Of a stretch of DNA of 64,000 bases, positions 59,479 to 64,000 are shown piece by piece. The stretch is from Porphyromonadaceae bacterium UBA7087. GTDB taxonomy: Bacteria; Bacteroidota; Bacteroidia; Bacteroidales; Muribaculaceae. Position numbers and translations under genes: made by a program. The DNA is taken from the NCBI GenBank assembly GCA_002493515.1, contig DKYZ01000056.1:13245-77244 (forward strand), written 5' to 3'. The stretch's first letter is position 1. Every line of letters begins with the position of its first letter. The notes under the pieces were generated by a model, which was given only the letters and a program-made list of their open reading frames with translations, searched no databases and was not told where the DNA came from.

Positions 59479-60456
59479 TCAGTCGGGTCGGCTGGCGCAT
59501 TCGGTGGATATTCTTGTCAGCGCCACCTCTATCTTGCGTGCGAGCATGCCGTTGTCTTTCACAAAGTGGTAAAGCTCGATGGCCGGGGCAAGTTCCTTCT
59601 GCTGCTGGGCATCGGCCACGGAATGGTATGAGCCTATGAGACGAGCTATATTTCTCTCCACTTCCTCTATGGTCATACCCTTCTCCTCGGGTACGGAGTT
59701 TCTGATTCTCGCAATGGCGGTGTCGGAGAAGGAGAGCATCTGGTAGTTTGCCACGAAATCGAAGCAGTCGCTCAGGATGTCGGGCCATAGCGAGAGGTCG
59801 ACACGCGACTGCAGGGAGTCGAGGCAGAGACTCGTGCGTGCGGCGCATTTCAACAGCCGTGTGGCCACCGGCATCCTTGAATGGTCGATCGGGAGTCCTG
59901 ACGGTTTGTAGAGCTCATACATATCGCTGAATCTGAAGTCGGGATTGAAATCGGCTGTGTCCCCGCTGCGCTTTGCCTCCGGCGTGGAGATGGCGTAGCA
60001 ATAGGCGAGGAAGATGTTCAGATTATGCATGACGGCCGGGATACTCTTCATCAGTTTCTCCTTCTCGCCGGCCTCATGCACCATCCTCTGCTTCTCTATC
60101 TCCGACTCCACGTCGATTTCGGATTTCATCGAGCCTACCGAGTTGAGGAAGAAGCCGAAGATGGAAAGCCCGCATACCACCTCCAGGGCTGTCACCGCCT
60201 GTGCCCATCCGTGGGCCGGCGTATAGTCGCCGAATCCGAGAGTAGTTATTGTCACGATGCTGTAGTAGAGCCAGGAACCGTAATCAGTGGTGGCTCCGTC
60301 GGGGATGCGGAACTGGGTGTCGGGCAGCCACCAGTATAAAAGGGCGAATATCGGAATCAGCACTAAATATGATAGAATCCAATACAGAGGCCTGACATTG
60401 GAGACAACATGGAAGAAATGTCGGAATTTTCTCGACAGATAGCTTGACATTGACAT
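59479..60456 (-). CDS. Two-transmembrane potassium-channel-like protein
   Basis: 325 residues from ATG 60456; a second ATG two codons later is equally possible. Segment one (about 23-42), pore helix and selectivity filter TITTLGFGDYTP near 75, segment two (about 88-108). The filter reads GFGD instead of the usual GYGD, a variant found in some K+ channels. The C-terminal cytoplasmic region (about 115-325) is helical and does not look like an RCK domain, so the gating ligand is unknown. Confidence 0.82.
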   Translation of the reverse strand: MSMSSYLSRKFRHFFHVVSNVRPLYWILSYLVLIPIFALLYWWLPDTQFRIPDGATTDYGSWLYYSIVTITTLGFGDYTPAHGWAQAVTALEVVCGLSIFGFFLNSVGSMKSEIDVESEIEKQRMVHEAGEKEKLMKSIPAVMHNLNIFLAYCYAISTPEAKRSGDTADFNPDFRFSDMYELYKPSGLPIDHSRMPVATRLLKCAARTSLCLDSLQSRVDLSLWPDILSDCFDFVANYQMLSFSDTAIARIRNSVPEEKGMTIEEVERNIARLIGSYHSVADAQQQKELAPAIELYHFVKDNGMLARKIEVALTRISTECASRPD

Positions 60457-60547
60457 TTTGGTTATAAAATTTTTATCTATATAACTGCGTTTTACCCTTA
60501 AAAGATTGAAAAACTTTGCTTTTTTATCGGTTTTTTGAAAATAGGAA

Positions 60548-62980
60548 ATGAATATGACGCATAAGATTAAAATAATTGCGGCTATTGCCGTATTGTCGGT
60601 TTGTCTGGCGCAGGGAGCCTGTGGGGCGCAGAGGGTGTCGCTCAACCGGGGCTGGCTGTTTCATCGCGGGGATGTTGCCGGCGCCGAGTCGCCCTCTTTC
60701 GATTCGTCGCATTGGGAGGTGGTCAACGTTCCGCATGATTATCAGATATCGCAGCCGTGGGTCGCTCCGGGCGACGACGAGAAAGCCGATGCCGACAACC
60801 CGGTGGCGAATGTGGCAAGTCGTCTGAGCTCGCGTGGATTCAAGGAGATGGGAAGCGGATGGTACAGGAAGACCCTTCATGCCGATGCGGAGTGGAAAGG
60901 CAAGAGGGTGCTTCTCGACTTCGGGGGGATTATGCTGGTGGGCGACGTGTATCTTAACGGAGAGAGGGTAGGGGGCACTGACTATGGCTACCTGGGGTTT
61001 GAGGTGGATGTCTCCGGCAAGCTGCGCTATGGCGAGGACAATGTAATCGCTGTCAGGGCCGACACCGGCAAGCCGGAAAACTCGAGATGGTATACGGGGG
61101 GCGGGCTTTACCGCGACGTGGATGTGGTGATTACCGACCCCGGGCTTTATTTCACACGCCATCCGCTGTACATAACCACGCCGGTGGCGGAAATGGATAC
61201 AGCCACTGTCAATATCCAGGCTGAGGTGGCCAATATGGCGTTTGACACCGATTCGCTCCGCATACGCACCGTAATCAGGAGTCCCGGAGGAAAGATTGTC
61301 CATGATTCAACCAGGGCACACTGTTTCAACCGCAGGCAGAAGATAAAGGAGTATCAGGCCGACAGTCTGGTAATCGTCAATCCGGCTCTCTGGGACTGCG
61401 ATAATCCGAATCTCTATACCGCGGAACTTACGCTGTATCGTCCGGACGGCTCGGTGGCCGACCAGGCGGCATCCAGATTCGGAATCCGGAAACTCGAGTA
61501 TTCGCCGGAGTCAGGACTGAGACTGAATGGACGGAAGGTGCTTCTCAAAGGTATTGCAAACCATCATACGCTCGGGGCGCTCGGGGCCGCGGCTTATCCT
61601 GCCGCCATGGAGAAGAGGATACGTCTCCTGAAGGATTTCGGATTCAACCACATCCGCTGTTCCCATAATCCGTATAGCGAGTCTTTCATGGACTTGTGTG
61701 ATGAGTATGGCATTCTTGTGGTGGATGAGATCTATGACAAATGGCTGACTCAGTATGCCGGAGGGCGCCGCGACTGGATGGAGCAATGGCCCAGGGACGT
61801 GCCGGAATGGGTGAGGCGCGACCGGAATCATCCCTGCGTGGTGATGTGGAGCCTCGGCAACGAGCTTCAGCTCCTCTGGGATATCCCGTATGCCGACTGG
61901 GGCGTGACTCCTTACAGGATGCAGAAGGCTCTGCTCGACCGTTATGACAGGACGCGCCCGGTGACGGTGGCCATGCATCCGCGTGGCCGCAGCGAGAAGA
62001 CCGACTCACTGCCGGCGCCTCTGGCTCTGGAGACCGATGTGGCGTCCTACAACTACAGGTATATGTATTTCCCCGGCGACGGCAGGCGTTTTCCCTGGAT
62101 GATGTTCTATCAGAGCGAGGCCAATACCTCCAATATGGGGCCTAACTATTTCGATATGGATCTCGACAAGGTGATCGGCCTGGCTTACTGGGGCATGATC
62201 GACTATCTCGGCGAGTCGGCAGGATGGCCGGCCAAGGGTTGGGAACAGGGTGTCTTCGACATATCTCTCGAGCCCAAGCCCAACGCATATTTTCTGAAAA
62301 GCTATTTCAAGGAGGATGAGCCTCTCGTCCATATAGCTGTCTACGAGGAGGAGGAACCGTATATATGGAATGACATACAGATGGGGGGCAGACGCCTTTC
62401 CGACCATTGGAATTATCCCGAGGGGGTGGTGCTGAAACTCTATACCTACACGAATGCCGACGAGGTGGAGCTACGGGTCAACGGAAAATCGCTCGGAAGG
62501 AGGAGAAACGACAGAAGTGACAGCCGGAAGCGAAACCGCGTGATGTGGGAGAATGTGCCGTATGAGGCCGGGATGGTTGAGGCGTTGGCTTTCAACGATG
62601 GCTCTGCCGAACCTGTGGCTTCGCACAGTGTAGAGACTTCCGGCAGCGCGGTTGGACTTGAAATTGAAGCTGACAATGCCGACTGGAGGGCCGACGGGGT
62701 AGATCTGCAGCATATACGTGTCGAGGCTGTCGATGCCAGGGGACGCCGTGATGTGGGAGCCTGTCAGTTGCTCACGTTCTCTGTTGAGGGTCCTGCCGAG
62801 ATTGTGGGGGTCATCAACGGCGACAATCGAAGCGACGAGCTTATGAGCGGCAATACGCGCAGCCTTTATAACGGCACGGCGACGGTGATTCTTCGTTCGC
62901 TTCCTGAGCCGGGAAATGTTACGCTGAAAGTTTCTGCTCCAGGGTTTGAGGAGAAAATATTATCTTTGAAATCGCGTTAA
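60548..62980 (+). CDS. Glycoside hydrolase family 2 (beta-galactosidase-like), secreted
   Basis: 810 residues. Signal peptide (about 4-27, through QGACGA), sugar-binding jelly-roll domain (about 30-190, with WYTGGGLYRDV), Ig-like domain, then the TIM barrel with GIANHHTLGALG, NHIRCSHNPYSESFMDLCDEYGILVVDE and the acid/base Glu in VVMWSLGNEL (near 438). The likely nucleophile is in MMFYQSEANTS (near 520). C-terminal beta domains follow. GH2 members act on beta-galactosides, -mannosides or -glucuronides; the exact sugar is open. No SusC/D pair is adjacent. Start could be either of two close ATGs. Confidence 0.92.
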   Translation: MNMTHKIKIIAAIAVLSVCLAQGACGAQRVSLNRGWLFHRGDVAGAESPSFDSSHWEVVNVPHDYQISQPWVAPGDDEKADADNPVANVASRLSSRGFKEMGSGWYRKTLHADAEWKGKRVLLDFGGIMLVGDVYLNGERVGGTDYGYLGFEVDVSGKLRYGEDNVIAVRADTGKPENSRWYTGGGLYRDVDVVITDPGLYFTRHPLYITTPVAEMDTATVNIQAEVANMAFDTDSLRIRTVIRSPGGKIVHDSTRAHCFNRRQKIKEYQADSLVIVNPALWDCDNPNLYTAELTLYRPDGSVADQAASRFGIRKLEYSPESGLRLNGRKVLLKGIANHHTLGALGAAAYPAAMEKRIRLLKDFGFNHIRCSHNPYSESFMDLCDEYGILVVDEIYDKWLTQYAGGRRDWMEQWPRDVPEWVRRDRNHPCVVMWSLGNELQLLWDIPYADWGVTPYRMQKALLDRYDRTRPVTVAMHPRGRSEKTDSLPAPLALETDVASYNYRYMYFPGDGRRFPWMMFYQSEANTSNMGPNYFDMDLDKVIGLAYWGMIDYLGESAGWPAKGWEQGVFDISLEPKPNAYFLKSYFKEDEPLVHIAVYEEEEPYIWNDIQMGGRRLSDHWNYPEGVVLKLYTYTNADEVELRVNGKSLGRRRNDRSDSRKRNRVMWENVPYEAGMVEALAFNDGSAEPVASHSVETSGSAVGLEIEADNADWRADGVDLQHIRVEAVDARGRRDVGACQLLTFSVEGPAEIVGVINGDNRSDELMSGNTRSLYNGTATVILRSLPEPGNVTLKVSAPGFEEKILSLKSR

Positions 62981-63009
62981 TTAAAAAAATTGCTTTAAAT
63001 TGCTTTAAT

Positions 63010-63867
63010 ATGTTTGAGTTTCGTAAGATGTGCTTTTTGACGGTGGCGATTGCTTTTGCTGTCGGTGTGGCGGCTCAGGACAGGGCCGATGTGTTGGTGA
63101 GTTATGAGGAATCAGCCTTTGGCGGGAAACATGTCAATAAAATGAATCTGCTTGCGAATACGGGGCAGTCGAAGTATTTCAACGAGGTGAGCCTCTGGAC
63201 CGACTCCCTGACGTCTACGCCTGAGGGGAAGGCGAAGCATGAGGAGATTATCAGGGCGAATTGTCTTGTAAGGGATCCGGAGGGATATGACTACTGGGAC
63301 TTCACGAAGCCGATTGTCAAGAAAATCGATATGTATGTATTCAATAGCGTGGCCGACGGTGAGCTGACTGTTTATGACGAATGGGGCGAGGAGCCGATGT
63401 ATTATACTGAGGATGCAGACGAGATGCAGTGGACTGTCGTTCCGGATTCCGTGTCGACGGTGCTCGGCTACGACTGCATTCTGGCCGAGAGCGACTATCA
63501 CGGCAGAAAGTGGAGGGCGTGGTTCGCACCCGAGATTCCGCTTCCTTTCGGTCCGTGGAAGCTTCATGGTCTTCCGGGGCTTATATTGAAAGCGGATGCC
63601 GACGGTGGTTTCTCTTTCGTGGCAACTGGGCTGCAAACCACCGACCGTCTCATTACCCCGATGTATTCCGCCTCGGATTACAGCAGGACAGAGCGTAAGA
63701 AGGCGCAGGCTCAGCACGAGCATTACATCAACAACATGGAGGCGATGCTTAAGGCCGAGCACGAGGGTCTCGGGAAAATAACGTTCTCCGATGACGAAGG
63801 CAACCCCATCGACGCCCCGCGTTACGACGCCAAAAAGGAAAGCCTCGAACCGGATTACAAGGAGTGA
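63010..63867 (+). CDS. GLPGLI-family secreted protein
   Basis: 285 residues. Signal peptide (about 1-22, ending GVAAQ), then a beta-rich domain with PLPFGPWKLHGLPGLILKA (near 177-195), the defining GLPGLI motif. Charged, helical C-terminal tail. These proteins are frequent in Bacteroidota; the function is unknown and several are near TonB-dependent receptors. It lies 29 bases after the GH2 gene and may be transcribed with it. Confidence 0.9.
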   Translation: MFEFRKMCFLTVAIAFAVGVAAQDRADVLVSYEESAFGGKHVNKMNLLANTGQSKYFNEVSLWTDSLTSTPEGKAKHEEIIRANCLVRDPEGYDYWDFTKPIVKKIDMYVFNSVADGELTVYDEWGEEPMYYTEDADEMQWTVVPDSVSTVLGYDCILAESDYHGRKWRAWFAPEIPLPFGPWKLHGLPGLILKADADGGFSFVATGLQTTDRLITPMYSASDYSRTERKKAQAQHEHYINNMEAMLKAEHEGLGKITFSDDEGNPIDAPRYDAKKESLEPDYKE

Positions 63868-63906
63868 CCCCGGGGCGGACGTCCTCGTCCGCCAGCCTAA
63901 TAATAC

Positions 63907-63933
63907 GAGCTGTCCCAAATTTAGGGACAGCTC
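63907..63933. terminator. Hairpin downstream of the GLPGLI gene
   Basis: Perfect 10-base arms GAGCTGTCCC (63907-63916) and GGGACAGCTC (63924-63933) around a 7-base AT loop, 40 bases after the stop. No U tract follows immediately, so it could be a terminator or an element-derived palindrome. The rest to the window end (63934-64000) holds no recognisable gene. Confidence 0.45.
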
Positions 63934-64000
63934 AGATAAAGCAATTATTTTGATGTACATAGCACATGACATTTTTTTGCGTCAAGTCTAAGCATTGATT

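Overview
The window is a chromosomal stretch of a Bacteroidota bacterium, most likely order Bacteroidales and plausibly Muribaculaceae (inferred from gene families only). Supporting signs are type IX secretion (T9SS) genes with C-terminal sorting-type domains, SusD, GLPGLI, LytTR and BspA-like LRR proteins, the Bacteroidota form of ParC, and many promoters of the Bacteroidota pattern TTTG/TTG, 19-20 bases, TAnnTTTG. No IS element, prophage, rRNA or CRISPR array is visible. Most genes are moderately GC-rich; about 46.2-50.0 kb is clearly more AT-rich.

Layout. 0-12.1 kb, minus strand: porU, rex, a degenerate FAH-fold protein, a second PorU-like C25 protein, porV, ispF and a UvrD-type helicase. 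12.2-19.7 kb: a GH25 lysozyme (minus), then cvpA-sufC-sufD-sufS (plus, without sufB) and, behind a terminator, an MBOAT acyltransferase with an SGNH partner. 19.7-23.8 kb, minus: flavin reductase, lgt, and the acetate pair pta-ackA. 23.9-30.6 kb: an LptF/G permease, a small coiled-coil protein (minus), the preQ0/preQ1 operon queF-queC-queD-queE, and a response regulator/histidine kinase pair (minus). 30.7-36.4 kb, plus: a TolC/HlyD/ABC-ATPase/FtsX-type permease export operon divergent from that two-component pair. 36.5-46.2 kb, mostly minus: zinc-ribbon protein, Nif3-like protein, aspS, manA, then parC with an outer-membrane protein and an S41 protease in overlapping frames.

46.2-54.2 kb is the accessory section: an AT-rich pair (gingipain-like T9SS protease and LRR surface protein), a tRNA-Leu(UAG) with a clear promoter and hairpin, a receiver-less LytTR protein, and a two-gene operon encoding a small sorting-domain protein and an unusual 808-residue SusD-like protein with no SusC and no lipobox. 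A frameshifted relic of a LytTR gene end lies on the far side of this operon, so the operon is bracketed by near-identical direct repeats. 54.2-64 kb: SpoU methyltransferase, aminopeptidase P, a lipoprotein, a GH24 lysozyme, corA, a potassium-channel-like protein, a GH2 glycosidase and a GLPGLI protein.

Together the window links T9SS core genes (porU, porV) with likely T9SS cargo (the C25 protease and the 51.1 kb CTD protein). The best candidates for something undescribed are the CTD-SusD operon with its LytTR-derived flanks and the duplicated PorU locus containing rex and a pseudo-FAH.
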